Source of the DNA: Sporanaerobacter acetigenes DSM 13106
GTDB lineage: Bacteria; Bacillota; Clostridia; Tissierellales; Sporanaerobacteraceae
Direction of reading: 5' to 3'
Assembly: GCF_900130025.1 (NCBI RefSeq)
Contig: NZ_FQXR01000004.1
Location: 263,256-327,255 of the forward strand
DNA: 64,000 nt
Below are positions 37,565-46,018 of this stretch, piece after piece. The notes beneath the pieces were generated by a model that worked only from the letters and a program-made list of their open reading frames with translations, was not told where the DNA came from and did no database searches. Made by a program: the position numbers and the translations under genes. Numbering within the stretch: the first letter of the stretch is position 1; each line of letters opens with the position of its first letter.

Positions 37565-37849
37565 TTATTCATCTTCTCTGATAATCATATGTCTCATAAT
37601 ACTGTCTGAGATTTTAGATATTCTGTCCATTTCCTTAACAGCTTCTGGTGTTGATTCAAAGTTTAGAATTACATAATAACCTTCAGTGTAATCATTGATT
37701 TCATATGCAAGTTTTCTACTTCCCCATTCATCAACATTTGTTATAGTGCCATCTGCTTCGATTATTCCTTTCAATCTGTCAAGGAGAGCATTCCTCTTTT
37801 CCTCTTCAAGTTCTGGTACAAAAATAAACACGGCTTCATATTTTCTCAT
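37565..37849 (-). CDS. rpsF: 30S ribosomal protein S6
   Basis: 94 residues. MRKYEAVFIFVPELEEEKR, then INDYTEGYYVILNFES and DSIMRHMIIRED, all canonical. AAGGAGG precedes ATG. Its leader carries a likely S6:S18 regulatory hairpin. Confidence 0.97.
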   Translation of the reverse strand: MRKYEAVFIFVPELEEEKRNALLDRLKGIIEADGTITNVDEWGSRKLAYEINDYTEGYYVILNFESTPEAVKEMDRISKISDSIMRHMIIREDE

Positions 37850-37872
37850 ATTTTCACCTCCTTATGGACTAA

Positions 37873-37893
37873 CGGCTCTATTTCCCATAGAGC
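37873..37893 (-). promoter_or_regulatory. S6:S18 leader hairpin (autoregulation)
   Basis: On the minus strand GCTCTAT / ATAGAGC closes a 5-base loop and is followed directly by CCG. The S6:S18 complex is known to bind a leader motif with an exposed CCG in many bacteria. It lies 25-45 bp upstream of rpsF, between promoter and binding site. Confidence 0.6.
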
Positions 37894-37914
37894 AAGGATA
37901 AACATACTTTATGA

Positions 37915-37943
37915 ATTATATCACTACTCAGTTTATTTTTCAA
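37915..37943 (-). promoter_or_regulatory. promoter of rpsF-ssb-rpsR
   Basis: TTGAAA at 37938-37943 and perfect TATAAT at 37915-37920 on the minus strand, 17-bp spacer. It yields a leader of about 60 bases. Confidence 0.8.
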
Positions 37944-37954
37944 GGACAATTCAA

Positions 37955-37984
37955 AAATCCCCTATAAAATTTTATAGGGGATTT
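37955..37984 (-). terminator. terminator of the aminotransferase gene
   Basis: AAATCCCCTATAAAA / TTTTATAGGGGATTT, a perfect 30-base inverted repeat 6 bp after the stop codon. Confidence 0.8.
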
Positions 37985-37990
37985 AAAAAT

Positions 37991-39172
37991 TTACATCATA
38001 TCCTTTATAGCTTTTCCAAGTCTCTTTATTCCTTCTACTATTTTTTCTTCACTCATATTAGAATAATTTAATCTAAATGTATTTTCATTGCCACCATTTG
38101 GGAAGAAGGAACCTCCCGGTACAAATGCTACATTCTTTTCAAGAGCTTTTACAGCTAATTCCCTTGCATTTATATGTTCAGGAAGTATAACCCAAGTGAA
38201 AAGTCCACCTTCTGGATTTGTAAATTTAACTTCAGCTGGGAACTCTTCTTTCATAGTATTTATCATTAAATCTTTTCTCTTCTTGTAAACACTTCTAAGT
38301 TTCTCAATATGAGCTTCTATATCATAATCTTCCATAAATCTTGCAACTTGCATTTGTGAAATAGTGCTTGCTTGCAAGTCTGAACCTTGTTTTGCAAGAA
38401 TGTATTTATTTAGTACTCCTTCTTCTGCACATACCCATCCTAGTCTCAATCCTGGACAGAATATTTTAGAAAAAGTACCTAAAAATATAACTCTTCCTTC
38501 TGTGTCATAATGCTTAATTGCAGGCAAAAATTCGCCTTCATATCTAAGCTCTCCATAAGGATTATCTTCTATTATAGCTATATTGTATTGATTTGCCAAT
38601 TCTACAATTCTCTTTCTTCTTTCTTCCGACCAAGTTCTTCCTGATGGGTTTTGGAAATCTGGTATTACATATACAAATTTTACATTATCATTGTTTTTAA
38701 GTATTTCTTCCAAATCTTCCATGACCATTCCATGCTCATCTGTAGGCACTTCGATAAATTTTGGTTCATAGGCTTTAAATGCATTTATTGCTCCTAAGTA
38801 GCTAGGACTTTCACACAATACTACATCTCCTGGGTTTACAAAGATTTTTCCAGAAAAATCCAGTCCTTGTTGAGAGCCACTAATAACTAGTATGTTTTCT
38901 ACCTTTGCATCTACTCCAACTTTTGCCATTCTCTTAGTTATTTGTTCTCTAAGTGGTTTATATCCTTCTGTTGGTCCATATTGTAATGCTTTAGTCCCTT
39001 GTTCGTCTAATACTTCTACAGATATTTTCTTCATTTCCTCTACCGGAAACAACTCTGGAGCTGGAAGCCCTCCAGCAAAAGAAATTACCTCTGGCTTTTC
39101 AGTAAGTTTCAACAATTCACGAATTTCAGAGGCTTTAATATTGTCCATACGCTTTGCATAATTTAAACCCAC
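37991..39172 (-). CDS. PLP-dependent aminotransferase (LysN/2-aminoadipate type)
   Basis: 393 residues from GTG 39172 (AGGGGGTG upstream). Class I fold: FAGGLPAPELFPVEEM, LQYGPTEGYKPLREQI, SGSQQGLDF, PDFQNPSGRTWSEERR, and the PLP Lys in LGTFSKIFCPGLRLGW. The MocR/LysN-type aminotransferases usually act on 2-aminoadipate, branched-chain or aromatic amino acids. No DNA-binding domain. It could supply aryl-pyruvates to IorAB; that link is only a suggestion. The 39182-39328 stretch upstream is AT-rich with no distinct element. Confidence 0.88.
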   Translation of the reverse strand: MGLNYAKRMDNIKASEIRELLKLTEKPEVISFAGGLPAPELFPVEEMKKISVEVLDEQGTKALQYGPTEGYKPLREQITKRMAKVGVDAKVENILVISGSQQGLDFSGKIFVNPGDVVLCESPSYLGAINAFKAYEPKFIEVPTDEHGMVMEDLEEILKNNDNVKFVYVIPDFQNPSGRTWSEERRKRIVELANQYNIAIIEDNPYGELRYEGEFLPAIKHYDTEGRVIFLGTFSKIFCPGLRLGWVCAEEGVLNKYILAKQGSDLQASTISQMQVARFMEDYDIEAHIEKLRSVYKKRKDLMINTMKEEFPAEVKFTNPEGGLFTWVILPEHINARELAVKALEKNVAFVPGGSFFPNGGNENTFRLNYSNMSEEKIVEGIKRLGKAIKDMM

Positions 39173-39328
39173 AAAAAGCACCCCCTAATTTTTTAAAAAC
39201 GTTTTCCTAAAAGGTTATACCTAACCCTTATAAATAGTTTACTATTTTATAAGGATTTTGTCTAATATATATTGACTTATATTTAGATAAGTGGTTCTAA
39301 TGTGGTTATTTAGTAGGATTCATTCTTG

Positions 39329-39541
39329 TTAAGCTTTATTAACACTTTCCCATTTTTCATCTACTAATATTTTTCTAACTCTTTTTTCAAAATCAATTCG
39401 TGGAATCCATATTTGTCTTCCACAGCCTGTACACTTGAGTTTAAAATCCACTCCTGTTCTTAATATCTCCCATTTATTTTCTCCACAGGGATGGGCTTTT
39501 TTTAAAGCCACTATATCACCTATATTGTACTTTATAGCCAT
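39329..39541 (-). CDS. DUF951 family protein
   Basis: 70 residues. YNIGDIVALKKAHPCGENKWE and TGVDFKLKCTGCGRQIWIPR are the DUF951 signatures, with a single Cys plus a CxxC that may bind zinc. Commonly sits next to mscS in Firmicutes, as here (12 bp gap). Function not known. Confidence 0.9.
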   Translation of the reverse strand: MAIKYNIGDIVALKKAHPCGENKWEILRTGVDFKLKCTGCGRQIWIPRIDFEKRVRKILVDEKWESVNKA

Positions 39542-39553
39542 ATTATCTCTCCT

Positions 39554-40405
39554 TTAGACTTTTTCATTCATAACTATTTTTTTAGGATAAGGTATATCTA
39601 TATTTTCTTTACGGAAAGCTTCTATAATCTTTTTCCTAATTGTTCTTTCTATTCTCCACTGCTCCATAGGCTCAGTTTTTGCAACAACCATCAATACTAT
39701 ATCATACTCTCCAAGCTTTGATACTCCAAGCACTGTAGGTCCTTCTAATATAGCCTTTTCAGTATTTTTAATTTCCAGCGAAACATCTTCCAATACCTTT
39801 AGAGCCCTATCTATATCCTCTTCATAAGAAATACTCACTTCAACTAAGGCTCTCATAGAACCTCTCACTCTGTTTGTAACTACCTCTATTTTATTATTAG
39901 GAATTATATAAAGCTCTCCAGAAAATCCCCGAATTTTCGTAACCCTAAGGCCCATTTCCTCTACAATTCCTTCATATTCATCTATCTTTACATAATCTCC
40001 TACAGAAAATTGATCCTCAAATAGAATAAAAAATCCTGTCAGTACATCCTTCACAAGTCCTTGAGCTCCAAAACCTATAGCCAATCCTCCTATACCAGCT
40101 GTAGCCAGTATAGAAGTAGCTTTTATCCCAAATAGTTCTAAAGAAGGAACTAATGCTATAAAATAAAATACATATTTATTTACATTTTTTAGTATGGTTG
40201 CAAGGGTATTTGCCTTCTTCTCATCAATTCCAAATTTAAGTTTTCTTCTTCTTTCTAAGGATCTGTTAATTATAGCATTTACTATCCGAATTCCTAATCT
40301 TGCAAGCAAAAATATAATTGCTATTTTAACTAGTTTCCCCAGTATATTTAACTCTTTATTTTCTTTTATAAACACATCTTGCAAAAATTGAAAAACCCCT
40401 TGCAT
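39554..40405 (-). CDS. mechanosensitive ion channel, MscS family
   Basis: 283 residues. Helices near 25-45, 70-90 and 97-115. The pore helix region is GIGGLAIGFGAQGLVKDVLT, then the beta domain GFFILFEDQFSVGDYVKIDE typical of MscS, and a C-terminal alpha/beta domain. Opens on hypo-osmotic shock. Likely co-transcribed with DUF951. Confidence 0.93.
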   Translation of the reverse strand: MQGVFQFLQDVFIKENKELNILGKLVKIAIIFLLARLGIRIVNAIINRSLERRRKLKFGIDEKKANTLATILKNVNKYVFYFIALVPSLELFGIKATSILATAGIGGLAIGFGAQGLVKDVLTGFFILFEDQFSVGDYVKIDEYEGIVEEMGLRVTKIRGFSGELYIIPNNKIEVVTNRVRGSMRALVEVSISYEEDIDRALKVLEDVSLEIKNTEKAILEGPTVLGVSKLGEYDIVLMVVAKTEPMEQWRIERTIRKKIIEAFRKENIDIPYPKKIVMNEKV

Positions 40406-40419
40406 ACCATTCTCTCCTA

Positions 40420-40686
40420 TTAATTAATCTTTTCTATATGATTTTTTGAATTTATTTTAGACAATTTATATATGCCTTTTATGGCCAATTCATTTTCTAC
40501 CATAGCTTTTTTCACTTTATCCATATCATCTAAGTTGAAACGTATGGAAAGTCCACAACTAGATGTAATCTCCCTGGGTGTAGGTATGGTTTTAAATTTT
40601 AGACCTATATTTTCTAAAGTTTTTTCTCCTTTTATAGCATGATGAGTCGATTCAAAAGTTACAATACCATAATCTTTATATTCCAT
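40420..40686 (-). CDS. DUF3343 family protein
   Basis: 88 residues. GIVTFESTHHAIKGEKTLE, then IPTPREITSSCGLSIRF, the conserved block with a Cys. DUF3343 usually follows YedF in anaerobes, often near selenium genes. Here it is 12 bp downstream of yedF. Confidence 0.88.
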   Translation of the reverse strand: MEYKDYGIVTFESTHHAIKGEKTLENIGLKFKTIPTPREITSSCGLSIRFNLDDMDKVKKAMVENELAIKGIYKLSKINSKNHIEKIN

Positions 40687-40698
40687 TATAACATACTC

Positions 40699-41295
40699 CT
40701 ATCCTATAATTACAGTCTTTGTAGGATTTTTTAATTTCTCCAAAATACTATACATATTGGTTACGCTTCCCACACTCAATTTATCTTTTATTTCATAGAA
40801 ATCAAGACAGGTACCACAGGAAAGTATTTCTATTCCTTCCTCTTCCAATTTTTTTAAATCCTCCAATACTGGAGAACCTTCACAAGTCAAATGAACTCCT
40901 CCATTATAAAACACCAAAGTAGAAGGATATGGTGTAGACTCTGTAAGCGTGTACATAAAACTCTTTATAAGAATCTTACCCAATTCTTCAGAACCACCAC
41001 CCATAGTGTCGGAACTAAAAGCAATAGTCATATCCTTAAAAGTATCTGGCACACATACATTTGCTTCTTCGCTTACTTGTCCCTTATTTATATGGATATA
41101 ATACTCATTTTCACCATTTTTGTCTACGCTATACTCATATCCTGAACTTTTAGCCAATTTTGAAACATTTTCTTTAGCCACTTCATTGTCTACAATAGTA
41201 GTCACAATACCTTCACTTATTTCATCAAGAGCTTTTTTAGTCATGATAACTGGTCTTGGACAAGCTTGTCCTCTAGCATCTACTTCTTTTTTCAT
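40699..41295 (-). CDS. yedF: sulfurtransferase-like selenium metabolism protein YedF
   Basis: 198 residues. Residues 1-75 form a TusA-like domain with the CPxP motif (DARGQACPRPVIMTKKAL). The C-terminal DsrE-like domain contains VLIKSFMYTL-type helices and EILSCGTCLDFYEIKDKL. Linked by genome context to selenium metabolism, but no selA, selB, selC or selD occurs within this window and I saw no selenocysteine codon. Single unit with DUF3343, likely continuing to mscS and DUF951. Confidence 0.9.
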   Translation of the reverse strand: MKKEVDARGQACPRPVIMTKKALDEISEGIVTTIVDNEVAKENVSKLAKSSGYEYSVDKNGENEYYIHINKGQVSEEANVCVPDTFKDMTIAFSSDTMGGGSEELGKILIKSFMYTLTESTPYPSTLVFYNGGVHLTCEGSPVLEDLKKLEEEGIEILSCGTCLDFYEIKDKLSVGSVTNMYSILEKLKNPTKTVIIG

Positions 41296-41356
41296 TTCAA
41301 TTCCTCCTAATCGTTAAACTAAATATATTATACTAGTTATTTGCCATTTTAAATCA

Positions 41357-41379
41357 AATTATAGATATAATCTATAATT
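41357..41379. repeat. palindrome between yedF and the DUF2089 operon
   Basis: AATTATAGAT-ATA-ATCTATAATT, a perfect inverted repeat with a 3-base centre; a further half-site ATTATCTATAG occurs near 41398-41408. Possible operator for either flanking unit. The rest of 41296-41588 is very AT-rich. Confidence 0.4.
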
Positions 41380-41516
41380 ATTTATATTGTTATAAATATT
41401 ATCTATAGGATCATGCTAAAACCAGACCAAGAAAAAATATACTTTAATATTTTTAATTCATATATTAAAATATTTAATTTTTCGATTAAATATTTTAAGA
41501 ATACTGTTGACTTTTA

Positions 41517-41545
41517 TTTTTTTCTAGACTAATATATATATAAAG
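41517..41545 (+). promoter_or_regulatory. promoter of the DUF2089 operon
   Basis: TTGACT at 41517-41522 and TAATAT at 41540-41545, 17-bp spacer, 44 bp before the start codon. Confidence 0.6.
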
Positions 41546-41588
41546 AATGGAAAGTTCTAAATTTTATATAAATAATTAGGCAGGTGAT

Positions 41589-41963
41589 ATGATGAACAAT
41601 GAAGTAATAGGAAAATGTCCCGTATGTGGAAATGAAATGGAAGTAACTAAATTAAGTTGCAATAGCTGTGGAACTAGTATAGAAGGCCATTTTTCATTGT
41701 GCAAATTTTGCAAACTTTCAGACGAACAAAAGGATTTTGTAGAAGTATTTATAAAGAACAGAGGAAATATAAAAGAAATAGAAAAAGAACTTGGTATATC
41801 CTATCCTACAGTAAGGAACAAACTAGAAAGTGTAATTGAGGCACTAGGTTATAGTCCTAAATACAATGTTCCAAATATAAACAAAAAAGAAATTTTAGAA
41901 AAACTTAGCAATGGAGAAATCACTTCCGAAGAAGCTATAAATCTTTTGAAAGGTGAAGAATAG
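41589..41963 (+). CDS. DUF2089 family zinc-ribbon regulator-like protein
   Basis: 124 residues. Two CxxC zinc-ribbon halves: CPVCGNEMEVTKLSCNSCGT, then CKFCKLSDEQ. An HTH-like region follows (IKEIEKELGISYPTVRNKLE), resembling a sigma-70 region 4 or LuxR helix-turn-helix. The last 30 residues (KEILEKLSNGEITSEEAINL) carry the same short helical motif that opens the next two proteins. Probably a DNA-binding regulator of this operon. AGGTGA precedes two adjacent ATG codons; either may be used. Confidence 0.83.
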   Translation: MMNNEVIGKCPVCGNEMEVTKLSCNSCGTSIEGHFSLCKFCKLSDEQKDFVEVFIKNRGNIKEIEKELGISYPTVRNKLESVIEALGYSPKYNVPNINKKEILEKLSNGEITSEEAINLLKGEE

Positions 41964-41975
41964 GAGGGTTTTAAA

Positions 41976-43196
41976 TTGAAAGAAGAAAGAATGATGATTT
42001 TAACAATGCTTGAAGAAGGAAAAATTTCAAGTGAAGAAGCTCTAAAATTGTTAGAAGCTCTAGATGACAATGATGAGGAAGATTTCATTCCTAAAGAAGA
42101 TAAAGTAGATGATAAAAAAGTAGATATGGATAAAATGGGGAAAACCATTAAAGAACAAGGCAAAAAGATGGAGCAATTTGGAAATGACATGAGCAACAAA
42201 ATATCTAATTTATTTGGTGGAATAAAAGAAAAAAGTTCATCCATTAATTTTTTGGGAAACTACGAAACTGTAAATACCACTTTGGAAAAAGACATTTCCC
42301 ATATAGAAAAACCCAATATTGATATAAAAAGTATAAATGGAAACATCTCTTTAAAACCTTGGGATAAAGAAAGCATACTAGTCAAAGTAGCTTGTAGCTA
42401 CAAAAAAGGAACAATGGATAAAAATGATACTTTCTATGATTTTTACGAGGAAGATGACAATATAGTATTTAAACCAGCCTATACAAACAATATAGGAATA
42501 AAATTAGAAGTTTTAGTTCCTAATAGAGAATATGAGAAAATTATTTTAAATACATCTAATGATAAAATTGAAATAAAGGACCTAAATGTAGACAATTTAA
42601 TTTGTGATACTACAAATGCATCTATAGCTGTAAGCGGTCTAAACGGAAACAATATAAAATTGGTCACTAAGAATGGTAAAATCTCACTAGAAAATATAAA
42701 TTCTCCTATAATAATGGCCAATAGCACAAATTCCAGTGTAAGTTTAGATAAAATAAGAAGTGAAAAAATATTTGTATACACTAAAAATGGAAGAATATAC
42801 TTAAAAGATATAGAATCTGACTCTATAGAAGGAATTACTTCTAATGCAAGCATTGAGGTTAAAAATCCAATAGGAAAAAATGTAAAATTAGTAACATCTA
42901 ATGGAAAAATAATATGTGACGAGTTTTCTGCAAAAGATATGGAAAAATTGGAACTTACTACTTCCAATGCTTCAATAAATACTCATTTTAATGAATTCGA
43001 CAATATACTTTATTTTGACTTTGAAACATCCCTTGGAAATATAAATTTAGAAATACCAAATCTTGTATACAAAGTAAATCAGCAAAACAAATTGGGAACT
43101 AGAAAGATAATAGCTCATAGCATTGAGTACGAAGAAGAAGAACCACATTTCAAATTTATAGCCTCAACTTCAAATGGTTCTATAAGAGTTAACTAA
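41976..43196 (+). CDS. DUF4097 family beta-strand repeat protein with SHOCT-like N-terminus
   Basis: 406 residues from TTG 41976 (AGGAGGG eight bases upstream). The N-terminal 30 residues form a SHOCT-like helical motif (EEGKISSEEALKLLEAL), then a charged linker. From about residue 95 there is a beta-solenoid with 20-25 residue repeats such as LVTKNGKISLENI, VYTKNGRIYLKDI and LVTSNGKIICDEF. This is the DUF4097 adhesin-like fold seen in LiaG and YvlB envelope-stress proteins. No signal peptide or membrane helix, so cytoplasmic. Sits between DUF2089 and a third SHOCT-like gene. Confidence 0.82.
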   Translation: MKEERMMILTMLEEGKISSEEALKLLEALDDNDEEDFIPKEDKVDDKKVDMDKMGKTIKEQGKKMEQFGNDMSNKISNLFGGIKEKSSSINFLGNYETVNTTLEKDISHIEKPNIDIKSINGNISLKPWDKESILVKVACSYKKGTMDKNDTFYDFYEEDDNIVFKPAYTNNIGIKLEVLVPNREYEKIILNTSNDKIEIKDLNVDNLICDTTNASIAVSGLNGNNIKLVTKNGKISLENINSPIIMANSTNSSVSLDKIRSEKIFVYTKNGRIYLKDIESDSIEGITSNASIEVKNPIGKNVKLVTSNGKIICDEFSAKDMEKLELTTSNASINTHFNEFDNILYFDFETSLGNINLEIPNLVYKVNQQNKLGTRKIIAHSIEYEEEEPHFKFIASTSNGSIRVN

Positions 43197-43207
43197 GGGG
43201 GGATTCT

Positions 43208-43588
43208 ATGAAAAATGATTTTAGAGAAGAAAAAATGCAAATTCTTAAAATGGTTGAAGAAGGCAAAATCACTATAGAAGAAGGAGTAAATCTTCTAAAT
43301 GCACTAGAAACAGAAACAACCCGAAACACAAATAAAAACAATGCAAGATGGTTAAAAATAAGAGTCCATGATCCAGATGAGGATTCTAATGTAAATGTAA
43401 CTCTACCTATTTCCTTCGTAAATTTAGGAATGAAACTAGCTTATAAGTTTTCGCCTGAATTAAAAGATACTGGGCTCGATGAATCAGATTTTAAAGACAT
43501 ATACGAAGCAATAAAAAACGGAGCAGAAGGAAAAATTGTAGATATCAAAGGAGAAGATGGAGAAACAGTTGAAATAACCGTAGAATAA
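43208..43588 (+). CDS. SHOCT-like domain protein
   Basis: 126 residues. N-terminus MKNDFREEKMQILKMVEEGK repeats the motif of the preceding gene (EEGKITIEEGVNLLNALE). The remainder is a small alpha/beta domain (WLKIRVHDPDEDSNVNVTLP). Related to proteins in DUF4097/YvlB operons. Function unknown; likely part of the same envelope-stress response. GGGGGGATTCT precedes the ATG. Confidence 0.75.
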   Translation: MKNDFREEKMQILKMVEEGKITIEEGVNLLNALETETTRNTNKNNARWLKIRVHDPDEDSNVNVTLPISFVNLGMKLAYKFSPELKDTGLDESDFKDIYEAIKNGAEGKIVDIKGEDGETVEITVE

Positions 43589-43609
43589 GTCCCGCCAATA
43601 GCGGGACTT
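43587..43609. terminator. convergent terminator
   Basis: AAGTCCCGC / GCGGGACTT with loop CAATA, followed by TTTATTTATTTA on the plus strand. It ends the DUF2089 operon and lies just beyond the stop of the opposing membrane gene. Confidence 0.85.
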
Positions 43610-44239
43610 TTATTTATTTAATTTATTCATATTATACACTATTCTTATTCCTATAATTACCAAAAGAATAGGCCATAGATAAGAAATAAACTTCCAGAAC
43701 TTAAATTGTACTACAGTCTTTGAAGAAAGTAAAAACAACAAAGATAGTACAATCATTATGATAGATAAAGTTCTTGGCCAAGTAACACCATATTTTCTAT
43801 AATCTACACCATATATAATATAAAATGCCAATGCTAAAAACAAGAAAAGTACCCAAAACGTATCTCCATAATACAATTCATCAATAAGAGTATATGTACC
43901 TATAGCTGGAAGAATACATCCAAATACAAGATATCCTTTAGTTCTGTATTTGGAATACATAAATAGCGAAATAATTCCAATAATCCACAAGAACACAAAC
44001 CCCTTAATATTTACATTTGTAAAAGTATAATCATCTATCAAGGAAACTATAGCTATGGCTAACAAAACTAATCCTGATGCCAAATAACCCATTTGCCTTT
44101 TATAAATATACGCTCCAAGAAATGCTATAGCTAGTATCAAAAGAACCCAATTAAATGTAAGAACATTTAAATTTAAAAGAAAGAACATCACCCCTATAAA
44201 TATTAAAATAATCCCTAAAGTATAATCCTTCCTTTCCAT
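43610..44239 (-). CDS. multi-pass membrane protein, LiaI/LiaF-TM-like
   Basis: 209 residues with seven to eight short hydrophobic segments. Starts MERKDYTLGIILIFIGVMFF, resembling the LiaF transmembrane-like/DUF5668 fold; the last segment FISYLWPILLVIIGIRIVY again has the WPxxLIxxGI motif. It lies face to face with the DUF4097 operon, whose relatives occur with LiaF-like proteins, so a related envelope role is plausible. Confidence 0.68.
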   Translation of the reverse strand: MERKDYTLGIILIFIGVMFFLLNLNVLTFNWVLLILAIAFLGAYIYKRQMGYLASGLVLLAIAIVSLIDDYTFTNVNIKGFVFLWIIGIISLFMYSKYRTKGYLVFGCILPAIGTYTLIDELYYGDTFWVLFLFLALAFYIIYGVDYRKYGVTWPRTLSIIMIVLSLLFLLSSKTVVQFKFWKFISYLWPILLVIIGIRIVYNMNKLNK

Positions 44240-44252
44240 ACTCTACCTCCTC

Positions 44253-44849
44253 TTAGATATAATTTTTTATTTTAAATAAGTCAAATTTTAAGCTAGTGTT
44301 GCTGAAATAAGTAAACAACAAGGAATTTTCTATTGCCTTTGAAATAAATCCTTGAGGAAATATAATTTGAATAGGCGAGAGCAGTGCAAGCACTATGTAT
44401 ATTACAAGTATTCCCTTTATTGCTCCAAATAAAAATCCCCCTATTCTATTTAATTGCTTTAATATCGGCGCTTTAAATAAAAACGACAATAGTTTTTCCA
44501 AAAGACCTAAAAGCCATCTAAATACAAAATAAGTAATCAAAATGCATAAAATATTGATTAAAACATTTATCATTCCACTAGATAGTAGTTGAGGCAAAAA
44601 ATTTGCATCATTCTTGATTTTCCTATAAAAAATAGCTTTAAAAAGTCCTATAATCACAGCTTTAAATCCATTATACAACACTTCAGTATTAATTATATAC
44701 CCATATACAACATCATAATACATTTTTGTCAAATAAATCGACAGCAAAATTTTTATTAATCCAAATATGGACTTTACTAATCCTTGACTAGTATCTTTTA
44801 CAATATTCAATACTAATATAAGTATAATTAAAAAATCTATCCAATTCAT
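44253..44849 (-). CDS. CvpA family membrane protein
   Basis: 198 residues from ATG 44849 (GGTGGGAGAT upstream). Starts MNWIDFLIILILVLNIVKDT and has four to five helices; GLVKSIFGLIKILLSIYLTK matches the CvpA G-x-x-G-x-x pattern. C-terminal RIGGFLFGAIKGILVIYIVL is another hallmark. Role of CvpA-like proteins in Firmicutes is unclear, possibly envelope homeostasis. Confidence 0.8.
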   Translation of the reverse strand: MNWIDFLIILILVLNIVKDTSQGLVKSIFGLIKILLSIYLTKMYYDVVYGYIINTEVLYNGFKAVIIGLFKAIFYRKIKNDANFLPQLLSSGMINVLINILCILITYFVFRWLLGLLEKLLSFLFKAPILKQLNRIGGFLFGAIKGILVIYIVLALLSPIQIIFPQGFISKAIENSLLFTYFSNTSLKFDLFKIKNYI

Positions 44850-44864
44850 ATCTCCCACCATTTT

Positions 44865-45923
44865 CTATTGTTTTTCTATTGTCTTCATTAAATAAGTCTT
44901 TTCAGCTGTAACAAGCATTATATTTGAATTGTCTATAATCACTTTCTCACCATCTTCAATATTATAATTTAAAATTTCTTTTCCTTTCTTAAATCCTAAT
45001 ACATTTTTATCCCCTACCAATATAAGCATTCCGTTGTATGAATATATTTTTTTATAATCACCATCTAAAGCCATTTCTTCTTGAATTTCCCCACTATCAT
45101 CAAAAATTTTTAAGCTTTTCCCTCCAAGAACATATATATTCATTTTTTCGCCATTATCCACATATATATCTTTTAAATTTTCTATCTTTTGATTCCATAC
45201 CACAGTTTGACTATTTATTTTGTAAATAGCCTTATCTGTCATGGCTATGACAATATCTTTATCTATGAATTTAAGGAAAGTAACTATTTCATCATTAAAT
45301 CCTACATTTGACAATATATCTCCTTTTGTATTGTAGAAAGATAAATTAGACTGAATGTTTCCATTTGCAGCTCTCAAAGAAGATATAACTACTTTTGATT
45401 TATCCATATTAGATTCAAAATTAAGTATCTTCTCTCCTGAAGGAATAGACCCTAATATATTTCCACTATTATCTATGAGAATTAATACTTCTTTGTTTTT
45501 ATCTTTACATATTGCATATAAAGTTCCTTCTTTTTCTATTATTTTATCAACAGCTATCCCTAATTCTACCTTTTTCGTACTATTCCCATCAAAATCTAAA
45601 AAATATAATTCTCCAGTAGTTCCTTGACAAAAATATATAGTTTTTTCTCCTGGAAAAACTAATGGTCTTTCAATATTTAATCCTTTTTCCCATTTATTGG
45701 TTCCATCAGCATTCAATGTACTAATAGAATCATCCTTATATTTAACAATAATATCATCATAAGCTCTCACTTTTTCGCCTTCAGAAGTAGGAATTTGCTG
45801 AACAATTTCCAAAGTTTTTATAGTATCTTTAGGTATGATTTTATCTTTATATTTGGTAGAAAAAAATACAACTATTGAAAGTATAAATATTAGTATAAAT
45901 ATCTTAAAACCCTTATTTCCCAT
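44865..45923 (-). CDS. membrane-anchored beta-propeller protein (DUF5711-like)
   Basis: 352 residues. An uncleaved N-terminal anchor (KIFILIFILSIVVFFSTKY) precedes a repeat region of about 40-residue beta blades (SISTLNADGTNKWEKGLN, GELYFLDFDGNSTKKVEL, EVLILIDNSGNILGSI), so an extracytoplasmic PQQ- or WD-like propeller is likely. No catalytic motif seen. First gene of the three-gene unit with cvpA and the LiaF-like protein. AGGTTG-type binding site, ATG start. Confidence 0.72.
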   Translation of the reverse strand: MGNKGFKIFILIFILSIVVFFSTKYKDKIIPKDTIKTLEIVQQIPTSEGEKVRAYDDIIVKYKDDSISTLNADGTNKWEKGLNIERPLVFPGEKTIYFCQGTTGELYFLDFDGNSTKKVELGIAVDKIIEKEGTLYAICKDKNKEVLILIDNSGNILGSIPSGEKILNFESNMDKSKVVISSLRAANGNIQSNLSFYNTKGDILSNVGFNDEIVTFLKFIDKDIVIAMTDKAIYKINSQTVVWNQKIENLKDIYVDNGEKMNIYVLGGKSLKIFDDSGEIQEEMALDGDYKKIYSYNGMLILVGDKNVLGFKKGKEILNYNIEDGEKVIIDNSNIMLVTAEKTYLMKTIEKQ

Positions 45924-45990
45924 TTTTCAACCTCCTCATTTATTTAATTCTTCATCTTTTCTAAAATTCCTTTTAAAAATATGTATTAGT

Positions 45991-46018
45991 TTGCATATTT
46001 TTTGTTATATGATATAAT
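45991..46018 (+). promoter_or_regulatory. promoter of the MocR gene
   Basis: TTGCAT at 45991-45996 and TATAAT at 46013-46018, 16-bp spacer. The transcription start would fall inside the palindrome that follows. Confidence 0.7.
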
